A DNA stretch of 64,000 nucleotides from an uncultured Oscillospiraceae bacterium (GTDB lineage Bacteria > Bacillota > Clostridia > Oscillospirales > Oscillospiraceae), in the NCBI GenBank assembly GCA_947581795.1, contig CANPVS010000005.1, positions 24,674-88,673 of the forward strand, read 5' to 3'. The translations under genes and the position numbers were made by a program. Within the stretch, counting starts at the first letter, position 1. Every line of letters starts with the position of its first letter. The notes beneath the pieces are model-generated. The model did no database searches. It saw nothing but the letters and a program-made list of their open reading frames with translations, and was not told the origin of the DNA. Below are positions 16,065-24,053 of this stretch, piece by piece.

Positions 16065-17084
16065 ATGGAAACGAAACGAATGGGTAAACAGACCGTCCAC
16101 CTCACTTTGCAGCCCGGCGTGGCCGCGGCGGCGTGCGTGGGCGGCAAGAAAGAGAGCGAGGGCCCTCTGCGCAAATACTTCGACTACCTGAGCGAGGACT
16201 CCCGCTTCGGCGCCAAGAGCTGGGAGAAGGCGGAGAGCGCCATGCTCAAAATGTGCTGGTCCATCGCCTGCGACAAAGCTAAGACAAGCCCCAGCGACGT
16301 GGAATACGTCTTCTCCGGCGACCTTCTCAATCAGTGCGCCGGTTCCGCCTATGCCATGCGGGAGTGCGGTGTGCCCTACTTCGGCCTGTACGGCGCCTGC
16401 TCCACCATGGCGGAGGGGCTTTCCCTGGCCGCCATGATAATCGACGGGGGCTTTTGCTCCACCGCCGCCGCGGCCACCAGCTCCCACTTCTGCTCCGCCG
16501 AGCGGCAATACCGCTTCCCCCTGCAGTACGGCTGCCAGCGGCCGCCCACCAGCCAGTGGACTGTCACCGGCGCGGGGGCACTGATCCTGAAAGCCGACGG
16601 CCCGGCACCCTATGTGACCCACATCACCACCGGCGTGATAACCGACGCGGGCGTGACGGACATGAACAACATGGGCGCGGCCATGGCCCCGGCGGCCTAT
16701 GAGACCTTGAAGGCCCACTTTGCCGACACAGGCCGGGACCCGGATTACTATGACGCCATCGTCACCGGGGACCTGGGCATCGTGGGCTCCCACATCCTGG
16801 CGGACCTGTTCTGGAAAGACGGGGTGGACCTGGGCGTGCGGTATATGGACTGCGGCCGGCTCATCTACTCCTCCAACGGCCAGGACACCCATTCCGGTGG
16901 CTCCGGGTGCGGGTGCTCCGCGTCGGTGCTCTGCGGCCACCTGCTCCACGGGATGCTGGAGCACAACTGGAACCGGCTCCTGTTCGCCGCCACCGGGGCC
17001 ATGATGAGCCCCACCACCAACCAGCAGGGCGAGAGCATCCCCGCCATCTGCCACGCGGTGGCGCTGGAAAACACACGTTGTTGA
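16065..17084 (+). CDS. spoVAD: Stage V sporulation protein AD
   Basis: SpoVAD is a thiolase-fold protein of the spore inner membrane that binds dipicolinic acid and is needed for its uptake and release. The 339-aa sequence has the family blocks EYVFSGDLLNQCAGSAYAMR, GACSTMAEGLSLAAMII, GAMMSPTTNQQGESIP and AICHAVALEN. Starts are possible at 16065 or 16080, neither with a strong Shine-Dalgarno; the ORF-track start at 15936 lies in the repeat and is rejected. The usual upstream partner spoVAC is missing here. Confidence 0.93.
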   Translation: METKRMGKQTVHLTLQPGVAAAACVGGKKESEGPLRKYFDYLSEDSRFGAKSWEKAESAMLKMCWSIACDKAKTSPSDVEYVFSGDLLNQCAGSAYAMRECGVPYFGLYGACSTMAEGLSLAAMIIDGGFCSTAAAATSSHFCSAERQYRFPLQYGCQRPPTSQWTVTGAGALILKADGPAPYVTHITTGVITDAGVTDMNNMGAAMAPAAYETLKAHFADTGRDPDYYDAIVTGDLGIVGSHILADLFWKDGVDLGVRYMDCGRLIYSSNGQDTHSGGSGCGCSASVLCGHLLHGMLEHNWNRLLFAATGAMMSPTTNQQGESIPAICHAVALENTRC

Positions 17085-17100
17085 ATAAGTGGTGACTGAT

Positions 17101-17466
17101 ATGGATTGGATGCAGTTTTTGAGAGCGTTTCTGGTGGGCGGGCTTTTGTGCCTCGTCGGCCAGGCGCTCATCGACCTCACCAAGCTCACCCCCGCCCGCA
17201 TTTTGACCGGCTACGTGGTGGCCGGGGTGATACTGGGGGCCGTTGGGCTCTACCAGCCCCTGGCCGACTGGGCCGGGGCCGGAGCCACGGTACCTCTCAC
17301 CGGGTTCGGTAATCTCCTGGCCCGGGGCGTGAAGGAGGCCGTGGCCCAGCGGGGCGTCCTGGGCGCCTTCACCGGTGGCTTCACCGCCGCGGCGGGCGGT
17401 GTCTGCGCCGCCATCTTCTTCGGCATCCTGGTTGCCTCCCTTTTCAAGAGCAAAGAACGGTATTGA
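17101..17466 (+). CDS. spoVAE: Stage V sporulation protein AE (SpoVAEb type)
   Basis: The 121-aa membrane protein has about four hydrophobic helices, starting MDWMQFLRAFLVGGLLCLVGQ, with LTPARILTGYVVAGVILGA and GFTAAAGGVCAAIFFGILVASL. These are typical of SpoVAE, part of the DPA channel. I chose ATG 17101, with GGTGA 5 nt upstream, over ATG 17089. It follows spoVAD by 16 nt and ends just before a terminator. Confidence 0.93.
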   Translation: MDWMQFLRAFLVGGLLCLVGQALIDLTKLTPARILTGYVVAGVILGAVGLYQPLADWAGAGATVPLTGFGNLLARGVKEAVAQRGVLGAFTGGFTAAAGGVCAAIFFGILVASLFKSKERY

Positions 17467-17470
17467 TGGA

Positions 17471-17495
17471 AAAAGCGCCCCAGTGGGGCGCTTTT
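17471..17495. terminator. Bidirectional intrinsic terminator between spoVAE and the anti-sigma gene
   Basis: AAAAGCGCCCC-agt-GGGGCGCTTTT, an 11-bp perfect stem with T-rich flanks on both strands, sits between convergent genes. Confidence 0.88.
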
Positions 17496-17512
17496 CCTCT
17501 TTCTTTATTTCT

Positions 17513-18361
17513 CTATTCCTCGACCGGTTCCTCTATCGACCGGGCCTCTTCCAGCTCTTCCTGGTCGGACTCCGCCGGCTCCTGCAGATACAGCTCGCCG
17601 TCGTAGGTCCAGTACTCCCCGTGACCGTCCGGCCAGAGGATATATACATGGTCGTCCGTGAAGTCGTAGCCCGCATAGCCGCCGGCTTCCCACAATTCCT
17701 GTTCCCAGTCCCAGAAGGCGTCCACATAGCCGGGCGCGTCGTTTTCCTCCGCCGTCCACACGGTCACGCCGTTGAAGGTGACCTCGTCCACGCCGCCCAC
17801 CGTCTCGTCGGGAACGAAGAACAGGTCTGGCCGCTCTGTGTGACTGGCCGGAATCCTCCAGCTCAGCACCGGATGGCGCAGCTGAAAGGCAACCGTGGTC
17901 TTGCCGTCCTTCTCCACAGTCTCCATGTGGGTCGCCGTCTTGCCGCCGTAGGTGTCGACGTAGTGGATGAAGATCTGCGGGCCCTGGTCCGTGTCGATGC
18001 GGCTGACCTGCTTCACCTCCCACTGGGAGTCCTTCACCGGCACGATGCAGCAATCGCTCAGGGCCGCGACGCCCCCCACGGCAGCGGAGGCCGCCAGCAC
18101 CGCCGCCAGGACGACGGCTATGATCTTCTTTCGCTTCTGCTTTTTCAGCATGTCCCGAAACCGGCTCAGGGTACTCTGCCCGCCCTTGGCGGGCTTGACC
18201 AGCGCCTCGTTCATGGCCTCATACTCCGCCCGGCAGTTCTCGCACCCCATCAGGTGCTCCCCCACCGCCGACCGTGTCTCGGCGCTGACCACATTATCGT
18301 GGTACAGCGGCAGTATGTCCCGCACCACGGCGCAGGGCAGCGTATTTTTATATTCGTTCAT
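17513..18361 (-). CDS. Anti-sigma factor with zf-HC2 zinc finger
   Basis: The 282-aa protein has an N-terminal zf-HC2 anti-sigma domain (VGEHLMGCENCRAEYEAM, His-x3-Cys-x2-Cys), one membrane helix near 79-101 (KIIAVVLAAVLAASAAVGGVAAL) and an extracytoplasmic domain ending in an acidic tail. It should hold the co-encoded ECF sigma factor inactive at the membrane until an envelope signal arrives. The start overlaps the sigma stop (ATGA). The outer domain is not a family I recognise. Confidence 0.9.
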   Translation of the reverse strand: MNEYKNTLPCAVVRDILPLYHDNVVSAETRSAVGEHLMGCENCRAEYEAMNEALVKPAKGGQSTLSRFRDMLKKQKRKKIIAVVLAAVLAASAAVGGVAALSDCCIVPVKDSQWEVKQVSRIDTDQGPQIFIHYVDTYGGKTATHMETVEKDGKTTVAFQLRHPVLSWRIPASHTERPDLFFVPDETVGGVDEVTFNGVTVWTAEENDAPGYVDAFWDWEQELWEAGGYAGYDFTDDHVYILWPDGHGEYWTYDGELYLQEPAESDQEELEEARSIEEPVEE

Positions 18362-18867
18362 ATCATACCGTCCTTTCGTAACGCGTCCAATATGGCCATT
18401 CTTGCCCGGTGATAGGTGACCCTTGCCCAGCCCTCGGTCTTGCCGAACAGGTCCCCTACCTCGGCGAAGGCAAGCTCCCCGAAGGCCCGCAGGGAGAATA
18501 CCTCCTTGTAGGGCTCGTCCAGCGTGTGCAGCACCCGGTGGACCGCCATGGACATGTCCCGGTCCTCCGCCGCCTGCTCCACTCCGCCGGTCTGGGGCGA
18601 GAGGTCCCAGGAAAGCTCTGTCTCCCGGCCCAGCTTTTTACATCGGTTGAGCCAGAGGTTCTTCGCGATGGCGCAGAGCCATGTGTAAAGGCTGCTCTGG
18701 CCCTCGAAGGAGCCCCGGGCCTTCATGGCCTTCAAAAACGTCTCCTGGGTGACGTCCTGGGCGTCGGCCTCACTGCGGCACAGCGTCAGCGCGTAGCGGT
18801 ACACCGCCTCATACTCGGCGCACAGCGCCTGCTCCGATATATCCGGCGGCCGCTTTTTCCGGCCCAT
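18358..18867 (-). CDS. ECF-type RNA polymerase sigma factor
   Basis: The 169-aa protein has sigma-70 region 2 (YRYALTLCRSEADAQDVTQETFLKAM and SSLYTWLCAIAKNLWLNRCKK) and region 4 (LDEPYKEVFSLRAFGELAFAEVGDLFGKTEGWARVTYHRAR), with no regions 1 or 3. It is paired with a zf-HC2 anti-sigma gene. A probable autoregulated promoter lies 32-61 nt upstream. The target regulon is unknown. Confidence 0.93.
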   Translation of the reverse strand: MGRKKRPPDISEQALCAEYEAVYRYALTLCRSEADAQDVTQETFLKAMKARGSFEGQSSLYTWLCAIAKNLWLNRCKKLGRETELSWDLSPQTGGVEQAAEDRDMSMAVHRVLHTLDEPYKEVFSLRAFGELAFAEVGDLFGKTEGWARVTYHRARMAILDALRKDGMI

Positions 18868-18898
18868 GGGCTCACCCCCTTTCCGTACATGTACGCCC

Positions 18899-18928
18899 GT
18901 TAGACAATCAGGGCAGGATTTCGTTACA
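18899..18928 (-). promoter_or_regulatory. Candidate autoregulated ECF promoter
   Basis: On the minus strand TGTAACG (18922-18928), 16 nt, then GTCTAAC (18899-18905). An AAC-containing -35 with a short spacer and a GTC-type -10 is usual for ECF sigma factors, which commonly transcribe their own operon. A related arrangement precedes the second ECF gene in this window (46917-46946). Confidence 0.55.
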
Positions 18929-18935
18929 GAAAATA

Positions 18936-18973
18936 TGAAAAAACCGCGCTCTTCCTAGTCGGAAAAGCGCGGT
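18936..18973 (-). terminator. Intrinsic terminator after the LCP gene
   Basis: Arms 18943-18955 and 18961-18973 form a 13-bp stem with one mismatch and a 5-nt loop. On the minus strand GCGCGGT is followed by TTTTTTCAT. It ends the surface-locus transcript before the ECF promoter. Confidence 0.85.
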
Positions 18974-18991
18974 GTCATATTCATGTTCAGG

Positions 18992-20062
18992 TCATTCGTC
19001 CACGGGGATGTAGAACAGGTCCGCGATGGTGTCTCTGAGAGCCTCGTCGTCCAGGTAGAAGTACTCGTAATCCTCCACCACGTTCTCGCCCTTCAGCGTC
19101 ACGATGCCCTCCAGTTCATAGTCGGAGAAGGCCTCACTCAGTTCGCCCAGACCGTTTACATCGTAATCTGTGACCAGATAATCCGCCACGGCGTCATAGA
19201 CATCGAAAATAACCGCTTCGTCCTCGTTCAGTTTCTCCCGCAGCTTACTTGCCAGCGCGGTCATATACTCCCCCTGACGGCGCAGACGGGCGGCGTTCAG
19301 CGGGTCGTCCGGCATATACTTTCTGCCCCGCACAAAATTCATAGCGTGTTCCCCCATGAGGGTCACGGTCTGACCCATCTTCAGCGTGTCGTCCACGCCG
19401 GTGAAATCGTCCTCGATCGTCACCGTCACGCCTCCCACCGCATCATTGAGGGCGGGGATACCCCCCATCGCCAGGGAGATGTAGTTATCGATTTGCACGT
19501 TATACAGCATGCGGGAAACAGCCAGAACCGTATTCTCGCAGCTCTCCTCCAGGCCGTCGCCATAGGAGTGGGCGTAGGCGATCTGCTCCGTGGTCAGGCC
19601 GATATAATCGCCCATCGCGCCCAGCATCGGTACGTCGGCCATGGTGTTCCGGTCGATCTGCAGAAGGCGGCAGGTCTTTTTCTCATTATCAAAAACGGCG
19701 AGCACCAGGAAATCGGCCATGGCATCATTCCGGTATCCAAGAGACTGCTTGACCTCCATGTCGTCCACGCCGATCATAAGCAGAGTAGATATGTTCTCGT
19801 TCAGACGGTAGTTTTTTCCGTTGATATTGACGGTCTCGGCCTCCTGGCCCTCATAATCCACCGCCTCCGGCATTTCCGCCGGTGGGAATGTCGCCCCCGG
19901 CTCGGGGGTAGTCTCCTCCGCGTGGGAGACAGTAGACGTGCCGGCGCCCTCCGGCGCCTTCTCGCTCTTTCGTTCGATGACATTGGCCACCATGATCCCG
20001 CCGATGATCAGCGCGATCACCACAATGGCCCCCAGGATGCCCTTCAACGTGGATTTTTTCAC
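18992..20062 (-). CDS. LytR-CpsA-Psr (LCP) family glycopolymer ligase
   Basis: LCP enzymes transfer wall teichoic acid-type or capsular polymers from lipid carriers to peptidoglycan outside the membrane. The 356-aa protein has a basic N-terminus and one membrane helix (ILGAIVVIALIIGGIMVANV), a Pro/Thr linker, and the LCP domain with LLMIGVDD, RNDAMADFLVLAVFD, LLQIDRNTMADV, GGVTVTIEDDF and NAARLRRQGEYM. The conserved Arg/Asp sites are present. It starts at GTG with GGAGG upstream. It is the last gene of the Wzz/kinase/phosphatase/sortase locus, which suggests attachment of the polymer made under that system. Confidence 0.92.
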   Translation of the reverse strand: MKKSTLKGILGAIVVIALIIGGIMVANVIERKSEKAPEGAGTSTVSHAEETTPEPGATFPPAEMPEAVDYEGQEAETVNINGKNYRLNENISTLLMIGVDDMEVKQSLGYRNDAMADFLVLAVFDNEKKTCRLLQIDRNTMADVPMLGAMGDYIGLTTEQIAYAHSYGDGLEESCENTVLAVSRMLYNVQIDNYISLAMGGIPALNDAVGGVTVTIEDDFTGVDDTLKMGQTVTLMGEHAMNFVRGRKYMPDDPLNAARLRRQGEYMTALASKLREKLNEDEAVIFDVYDAVADYLVTDYDVNGLGELSEAFSDYELEGIVTLKGENVVEDYEYFYLDDEALRDTIADLFYIPVDE

Positions 20063-20098
20063 ATCTCCACCTCCCGGATCGACACCGGTAATAGAATA

Positions 20099-20123
20099 GG
20101 CGCCCGCCCCGAAGGGCGGGCGC
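20099..20123 (-). terminator. Strong GC hairpin after the SPQTG protein gene
   Basis: GGCGCCCGCCC / GGGCGGGCGCC, a perfect 11-bp stem with a 3-4-nt loop, lies between the secreted protein gene and the LCP gene. The sequence following on the minus strand (TATTCTATT) is only moderately U-rich, so read-through to the LCP gene is likely. Confidence 0.55.
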
Positions 20124-20209
20124 CCGCGCTTAAAGGGAAATCAATTGGTTTCCTTTTTCCTGCCCCCGGAGGGGCAGGCGCCCGTTTCCGGGCAGCGTCT
20201 GGTCAGGGA

Positions 20210-20824
20210 TCAGGCGCAGTCGTACCCCGTCTGGGGAGAAGTGGGCTCGCTGGAGCTGCCAGTAGAACCGGTGCTGCCAGTGCTGCCGCTCTCGGGCTTC
20301 GGCGTGGGCTTCACGTCGGGAGCCTGAGTGGCCTCCTTCATCAGAAGAACGACCGTGCAGAAGTGCTTGAAGGTGACAACAACGGTGCCGTCAGCATTCT
20401 GCGTGAACTCAGCTTTGTCCCAAGTACCATCCTCAGCCTGATACATGATCGCCGCGACTTCACCGGAATCCTTCTCACGGACGATGGTGACCTGCACGGA
20501 GCCGTCGGGCTGCGTGCCGTCCTTCATGTCGATATCGAAGACTTCCGCAGCAGTGGCGTTCTCAACAGGCGCACCAGCCTCCTTCGCGGCCTTCAGCGCG
20601 TCTTCGGCAACGCTCTGCAGCGTCTCGCCGGCTTCGAGCTTGGGCTCGGAGACCACGACATCGACCTTCTCACCGGTGACCGGGTCGACAGCGTCGCCCA
20701 CAGTAGGCGTCACTTCCGTAACGCCGCCGCTGGGGAGAGTGGGGCTGTTAGGCGCAGCAAACGTGGGCACAGCCAGAGCCAGCACCAGAACAGCGATGGT
20801 CAGGACAGAAATCAACTTTCTCAT
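20210..20824 (-). CDS. Secreted protein with C-terminal SPQTG sorting-like motif
   Basis: The 204-aa protein has a clear signal peptide (MRKLISVLTIAVLVLALAVPTFA), a globular domain of about 130 residues without a recognised family, and a low-complexity Gly/Ser/Thr linker (SGSTGSTGSTGSSSEP) leading to TSPQTGYDCA at the very end. SPQTG resembles a sortase recognition motif and a sortase gene lies directly upstream. However, no hydrophobic helix or basic tail follows, and neither other reading frame downstream of the stop supplies one. The start at 20824 has an AGGAGG box. It could be an unanchored or differently processed sortase substrate. Confidence 0.75.
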   Translation of the reverse strand: MRKLISVLTIAVLVLALAVPTFAAPNSPTLPSGGVTEVTPTVGDAVDPVTGEKVDVVVSEPKLEAGETLQSVAEDALKAAKEAGAPVENATAAEVFDIDMKDGTQPDGSVQVTIVREKDSGEVAAIMYQAEDGTWDKAEFTQNADGTVVVTFKHFCTVVLLMKEATQAPDVKPTPKPESGSTGSTGSTGSSSEPTSPQTGYDCA

Positions 20825-20843
20825 GGGAGTATTCCTCCTTTCT

Positions 20844-21608
20844 TCAAGATTCGCTTCTATTTTCAAGGTCAGACTCCAATGTAGCCATGACCAGGAAGCG
20901 CATATTTGTGCCGGATATGCAGGTAGACAGGATCAGGACCCGGTCCCCGTACACCGGTTTGTTCTCCTCCTCATACTGGGCGCTCAGATCGCGGATGTGG
21001 AACGCGCCCTCGAAGAAATTGTTGTAGTCCTTCTCCTCTGTAAAATCGTGTTTATAGGGGATGAGCTCGTTGGAATAAGGCACGGCGGCGAAGACTTTGT
21101 AGGTCAGCTCCTCCTCTGGGGTGAAAACGGTGATGTCCTTGTGCTCGTCGAAGAACTCCGGATCGGTATACTTCTCCCGAAGGGTACCGAACATATTGCC
21201 GCTCTTCATGTTGTGACCGTACAGGACCATCACCATGTTCTGCGGCTCCTTCACGTCCTTCGGCTCAACTGTGTTCTCCGGATCCTCAGTCTCCTTCTGG
21301 GAAGTAAAGCTCGCCTTGTTATATGTAGCCTGGGAGAAGATAGCCCCGTCCAGGTTTATGTTCCCGTCGCTGTCATGGTGGAGATAGTAATCATCCATGT
21401 CAGGATTCTGAACGATGGGATAATCGATGACCGTGTCCTCGATCTTCAGCCACGCGTATATATCCGGGTTGGTCTTCTGCAGTTCCTCAAAATCGATGGG
21501 GCTCTCGTAAGGCTCCGTCTCGCCCGCCTCTTCAGCGGCAATTGCCTGTATCCCTGCCGGCAGCAGGAACAGCACGCTCAGAATAAGCGATAATACGCGT
21601 CTTTTCAT
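20844..21608 (-). CDS. Class B sortase
   Basis: The 254-aa transpeptidase has an N-terminal signal/anchor (MKRRVLSLILSVLFLLPAG) and the sortase B fold: IDYPIVQNPDMDDYYLHHD, catalytic His in VLYGHNMKSG, catalytic Cys in ILSTCISG and catalytic Arg in NMRFLVMA. Class B enzymes usually attach heme-uptake or pilus proteins to peptidoglycan. Here the enzyme lies 19 nt upstream of the SPQTG protein and 20 nt downstream of a tyrosine-phosphatase gene, so it belongs to the surface-polymer locus. Confidence 0.93.
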   Translation of the reverse strand: MKRRVLSLILSVLFLLPAGIQAIAAEEAGETEPYESPIDFEELQKTNPDIYAWLKIEDTVIDYPIVQNPDMDDYYLHHDSDGNINLDGAIFSQATYNKASFTSQKETEDPENTVEPKDVKEPQNMVMVLYGHNMKSGNMFGTLREKYTDPEFFDEHKDITVFTPEEELTYKVFAAVPYSNELIPYKHDFTEEKDYNNFFEGAFHIRDLSAQYEEENKPVYGDRVLILSTCISGTNMRFLVMATLESDLENRSES

Positions 21609-21628
21609 GTGGGATAACGCCCTCCTAT

Positions 21629-22324
21629 TCACGCGCCGATAAAGTAATCCACATCGGCAAAAAACCGACTCACGGGCTCCCGCCCCAGCTTTTTCTCTAT
21701 GAACTGCACCGCCTCGTCCAGATTGGGTGCGCGGGAGGTCATATTGTGAGCGTCCGAGCCCAAAAACTGTATCTGCCCCTGCCGGAACATCCGCAGGGCG
21801 CGGCGGGCCGTCCACCGGGAGAGAAAGAACTCCCCGTTGCATTGGATGAATGTATTCAGGTCGAAGAAGGCCTCCATGGTCCGCCGGGGCTGGATGTCCA
21901 TATACCGTTCAATATGGGCCGCCACCACCTGCAGGCCGCTGCGTTGGATGGCCTCCACCTCCCGGAGCACCCTGTCTGTCCAGGGGACGAAGGGCATCTC
22001 CAGCAGGAGCAGATCCGTTCCCTCCAGGCACAGCGCGTCCAGATCGTCGGTCGCGCTCATGCCGCTGAAGTAGAGCACCTCCGCGCCCAGCAGCAGCCGG
22101 GGAAAACCATATCTCTCCCCTATCGCCTCGGTCAGTCTATTATAGGCTGTCTGTCGCCGGGCAAGATATTTGGCGATCCCGTTCTGCTCTGCGTAGAAGT
22201 GAGAAGTCGCCGCCACAGTGTCCACGCCATAGGACGCGCTCCGTTTCAGCATGGCGATGGATGTCCGCACATCCTTGCTGCCGTCATCCATGCCCGGCAG
22301 GACGTGCATGTGGAGATCGGTCAT
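21629..22324 (-). CDS. CpsB/YwqE-type PHP tyrosine-protein phosphatase
   Basis: The 231-aa protein has the PHP metal-binding signatures DLHMHVLPGMDDGS at the N-terminus, ATSHFY, LLGAEVLY, VAAHIERY and LGSDAHN. CpsB-type phosphatases remove phosphate from the tyrosine tail of the cognate BY-kinase and thereby control capsule synthesis. The ATG overlaps the kinase stop (ATGA). Confidence 0.93.
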   Translation of the reverse strand: MTDLHMHVLPGMDDGSKDVRTSIAMLKRSASYGVDTVAATSHFYAEQNGIAKYLARRQTAYNRLTEAIGERYGFPRLLLGAEVLYFSGMSATDDLDALCLEGTDLLLLEMPFVPWTDRVLREVEAIQRSGLQVVAAHIERYMDIQPRRTMEAFFDLNTFIQCNGEFFLSRWTARRALRMFRQGQIQFLGSDAHNMTSRAPNLDEAVQFIEKKLGREPVSRFFADVDYFIGA

Positions 22325-23100
22325 TTCTGACCGCCGCCGTAATAGTCAGCGGAATAGTAGCCTTTCTTATAATAGCCCTTCTTGTAATACTTCTTCTCTC
22401 CGGCGTGGGCGCCGTTGAACACGAAGCCAAGAACATGGGCCTCCGCCAGGCTGAGCTGGCGCATGGTATCGGCAAGTCCCCCACGGACCGCGTGACCGGA
22501 CCGAACCACCACGATCATACCGTCCACCAGGTGGGAGGCCACAATAGCGTCCGTCACCGCCGTCACAGGCGGCAGGTCGATGATGATGAGATCATATTTC
22601 TCCTTCGCCTTCTTCAAAAAGGCGTCGGTGCGGGCCGAACCCAAAAGCTCAGAGGGGTTGGGCGGGATATCGCCGGCAACAAGAACATCGAAGGAGACTT
22701 CCCTGTCCTGTTCGCTGACTTTATACTCCTGCACCGACAGCGCCACGCTGTCCGTGCCCACCAGTACGTTGGAAAGACCCGGCTTTGCCGCCAGAGCCAG
22801 ACGGCCCGCCATCGTGGGCAGACGCATATCCCCCTCGATGAGAAGGACGCTCCGTCCTGCTTCAGCAAAGGTATAGGCCAGGTTGATGGCCGTGATGCTC
22901 TTGCCCTCACCCCGGATGGAACTGGTGATGCCGACGACATGGGACTCATTGGCGTCGGGGAATGAGAACATCACGTTGGTACGCAGAAGCTTGTAGGCCT
23001 CCGCCGTTGCAAAGTTCATTTTAGGGCCGATCATGTTTCGCCGCTCGGTCATGGTCCTGCTGGCGGCGGACGCCGCGGTCATCTTATCTTTCTTTGCCAT
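22321..23100 (-). CDS. CpsD/CapB-type bacterial tyrosine kinase
   Basis: The 259-aa cytoplasmic BY-kinase has Walker A SSIRGEGKSITAINLAYTFA, Walker A' LLIEGDMRLPTM and Walker B DLIIIDLPP. The C-terminal tail KKYYKKGYYKKGYYSADYY is the autophosphorylated tyrosine cluster. It needs the Wzz-like activator encoded next to it. The three-gene order (activator, kinase, phosphatase) matches Gram-positive capsule regulation modules. Confidence 0.94.
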   Translation of the reverse strand: MAKKDKMTAASAASRTMTERRNMIGPKMNFATAEAYKLLRTNVMFSFPDANESHVVGITSSIRGEGKSITAINLAYTFAEAGRSVLLIEGDMRLPTMAGRLALAAKPGLSNVLVGTDSVALSVQEYKVSEQDREVSFDVLVAGDIPPNPSELLGSARTDAFLKKAKEKYDLIIIDLPPVTAVTDAIVASHLVDGMIVVVRSGHAVRGGLADTMRQLSLAEAHVLGFVFNGAHAGEKKYYKKGYYKKGYYSADYYGGGQK

Positions 23101-23120
23101 CGTCGGTGTTCCTCCCTTCC

Positions 23121-24053
23121 TCAGCTCTTCGGAGGCCGGCTCTGCTCACGCTGGGGCTGAGCGGTCCGCGGCTGCGCGGCGTTCTGAGGCCGGGCAGCCG
23201 GCTGCTGGTGCCTTGCAGGCTGTTGAGGGCGCTGGGGCAGTTCCTTCGTTCTGTTTTGCTCCCGCTTCCTGTTCTCCGCGGGATGCTCCTTACGCTGGCC
23301 GCCGGAACTTCCGCTGGCACGGTAGTAGTGTCCCTTGTTATCGCTGGAAAGCATGTCCGGCACCACAGCCAACAGGGGGATGCCAGGATAGGTCTGGGTC
23401 AGGTAATCCTCCTCGTGGATCTGGTCGTCGAACAGATACCGGAGGATCACGATGGCCGCCGCCAGAACAAAGCCCACCAGCGCACCGATCACGGTGTTGA
23501 GCGTATAGCTGGGCGACGTCCGCTCCGAGGGGATCACCGCATAATCGACAATGCGCACATCGCTGCCGTCCACAATGGACGCGATCCGATCCGGGAGGAT
23601 CTCAGTGATGGTATTGGCGATCTTTTCCGCCTCCTGGGGATCGGGGCTGGTGACGTCGATATCGAAGATCTCCGTGGAGTTGACCGCCTGGGACTCGATC
23701 ATCTCATAGAGCTCTTCATAGTCATACTCCAAATTATCCTTTTCGATAATCTCCTCCAGGGTGGTCCGGCTCTTGAGGATGACGATATAGGTATCCACCA
23801 AGCTCTGGGCCGCCGTCAGTTCTGCCGAGGAGATGCTGAAGGAGGTACTGCCCACGGAAATGCTGGAGTTATTTACGTACATCATTGCCGTTGCCGTATA
23901 CTGCGGGGTGATGAGATAGTATGTGAAAGCAAATGTGGCTATCGCTACCAGAAGCGTGATAGCGATGATAAACTTTGCCTTTTTCAGCAGGACCTGCGCC
24001 AGCTTTAAAAGATCGATCTCGATCTCGTCATTTTCCGGACGGTTTTCGTACAT
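23121..24053 (-). CDS. Wzz/CapA-type chain-length determinant and kinase activator
   Basis: The 310-aa protein has two membrane helices (about 27-50, IIAITLLVAIATFAFTYYL, and about 176-198, TVIGALVGFVLAAAIVILRY) flanking an extracellular Wzz domain (TATAMMYVNNSS, DIDVTSPDPQEAEKIANTI). The C-terminal cytoplasmic tail is unusually long and rich in Gln, Pro and Arg. The start at ATG 24053 has AGGAGAAGGAC upstream; the ORF-track start 8 codons earlier is less likely. It is the first gene of the locus, after a long leader. Confidence 0.9.
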   Translation of the reverse strand: MYENRPENDEIEIDLLKLAQVLLKKAKFIIAITLLVAIATFAFTYYLITPQYTATAMMYVNNSSISVGSTSFSISSAELTAAQSLVDTYIVILKSRTTLEEIIEKDNLEYDYEELYEMIESQAVNSTEIFDIDVTSPDPQEAEKIANTITEILPDRIASIVDGSDVRIVDYAVIPSERTSPSYTLNTVIGALVGFVLAAAIVILRYLFDDQIHEEDYLTQTYPGIPLLAVVPDMLSSDNKGHYYRASGSSGGQRKEHPAENRKREQNRTKELPQRPQQPARHQQPAARPQNAAQPRTAQPQREQSRPPKS

